Assembly (NCBI GenBank): GCA_002374095.1
Contig: DFKY01000002.1
Location: 1 to 64,000, forward strand
Reading direction: 5' to 3'
Length of the DNA: 64,000 nucleotides
Source: Lachnospiraceae bacterium UBA3633
GTDB taxonomy: Bacteria > Bacillota > Clostridia > Lachnospirales > Lachnospiraceae
Of this stretch, positions 63,465-64,000 are shown piece by piece. Below the pieces are notes generated by a model that was given only the letters and a program-made list of their open reading frames with translations, was not told the origin of the DNA and searched no databases. The position numbers were made by a program, and so were the translations under genes. Within the stretch, counting starts at the first letter, position 1, and each line of letters starts with the position of its first letter.

Positions 63465-63988
63465 GTAGTTGCTCCAATCTCATTTAATGTTTCTTCAAAT
63501 AACGAATCGTTATTTTTTGCGTTGACATTTTCTTTTATAATCTTTGTAGCAAGAAGAGTAGAAATAGTGATGACTTGATTCTTCAGATCATCAACAGCTT
63601 TTGCTTTTTCTTGCTCTATCTCTTTGTTGCCACGAGCTACTATATTTTGAGCTTCAACTTTAGCCTCTTCGATGATACTCTCGCTAAGTTTTTTCGCATT
63701 TTTTCTTGCGTCTTCCATGATGCTTTCAACTTCAACACGAGTTTTAGCAAGCTTCTCTTCATACTCTGCTTTTAGAGCAGTAGCAGCTTCTTCTTTAGCT
63801 TTGGCATTTTCAAGTTCGTTCTTAATCTTTTCACTTCTATTTTTAAGAACCTTTTGTACTGGATTAAAAAGAAAATATGATAATGCAAAGAAAAGTATAA
63901 ATACATTTATACCTGTTATAATAGAATCAAAAATGAGTTGCGGATCAAAGCCTATAATTCTAAATAAGCTGTCTGTAGCTAAAATCAT
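63452..63988 (-). CDS. atpF: ATP synthase b subunit
   Basis: This 178-residue b subunit has one N-terminal membrane helix (SIITGINVFILFFALSYFLF, residues about 23-42) and a long, mostly helical Ala/Lys/Glu coiled region typical of the peripheral stalk (VLKNRSEKIKNELENAKAKE). An AGGAGAA site lies at the window edge. The upstream genes (atpB/atpE) are beyond the right boundary. Confidence 0.93.
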   Translation of the reverse strand: MILATDSLFRIIGFDPQLIFDSIITGINVFILFFALSYFLFNPVQKVLKNRSEKIKNELENAKAKEEAATALKAEYEEKLAKTRVEVESIMEDARKNAKKLSESIIEEAKVEAQNIVARGNKEIEQEKAKAVDDLKNQVITISTLLATKIIKENVNAKNNDSLFEETLNEIGATTWQG

Positions 63989-64000
63989 ATTTTTCTCCTA

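Overview
The window is a low-GC Gram-positive chromosome segment centred on the replication origin. Gene content and sequence style suggest a Clostridia, most likely Lachnospiraceae-like, organism: dnaA-dnaN-recF-gyrB-gyrA, rpmH-rnpA-yidD-yidC-jag, spoVG, mnmE/mnmG, rex, an F-type ATPase, BspA-type surface proteins with InlB-type repeats, and small CXXC redox proteins. Genus is not resolvable from sequence alone. Genes left of about 24.6 kb run on the minus strand. Genes from 24.8 to 32.6 kb run on the plus strand. This fits bidirectional replication from oriC beside dnaA.

Layout: (1) 1-16.4 kb holds two surface proteins with a shared Gly-rich/cell-wall-binding C-terminal architecture (one cut by the window edge, one of about 2,958 residues), a metal (probably zinc) ABC operon with a cyclodeaminase and a lipoprotein, a DUF3800 gene and a remnant of a third wall-binding protein. 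(2) 16.4-32.6 kb is the housekeeping core around oriC, ending with mnmE, guaB and a GMP synthetase that has only the ATP-pyrophosphatase half. (3) 32.6-37.6 kb has a redox/lipoprotein operon, a YafQ/DinJ toxin-antitoxin pair, maf, an AlkD-like repair gene and small unknowns. (4) 37.7-51.6 kb is an accessory/defence-like island: a DUF262/DUF1524 (GmrSD-like) gene, a MoxR-VWA pair, a broken IS30 transposase, a complete-looking type III (ToxIN/AbiQ) RNA-protein toxin-antitoxin locus, HIRAN, J-domain-like and Sel1-repeat proteins, a WYL regulator and a second YafQ/DinJ pair. Several genes here carry frameshifts, most of them next to homopolymers. (5) 51.6-64 kb returns to housekeeping: trmL, mnmG, an L,D-transpeptidase, dxs, tRNA-Leu(UAA), a flavodoxin-like lipoprotein, rex and atpC-D-G-A-H-F, with the ATPase operon continuing past the right edge.

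Two things stand out. First, 45.35-46.09 kb encodes a type III toxin-antitoxin module: a consensus promoter, 35-nt tandem RNA repeats and a U-tract terminator directly before a ToxN/AbiQ-like endoribonuclease. Second, a short GC-rich repeat (core GGGCTCGCAGTGCTCGCCCC followed by TAC) is scattered through this AT-rich DNA. It is inserted in frame, in different reading frames and orientations, inside gyrA, mnmG, trmL, an L,D-transpeptidase and a giant surface protein, so it behaves as a protein-invading dispersed element.
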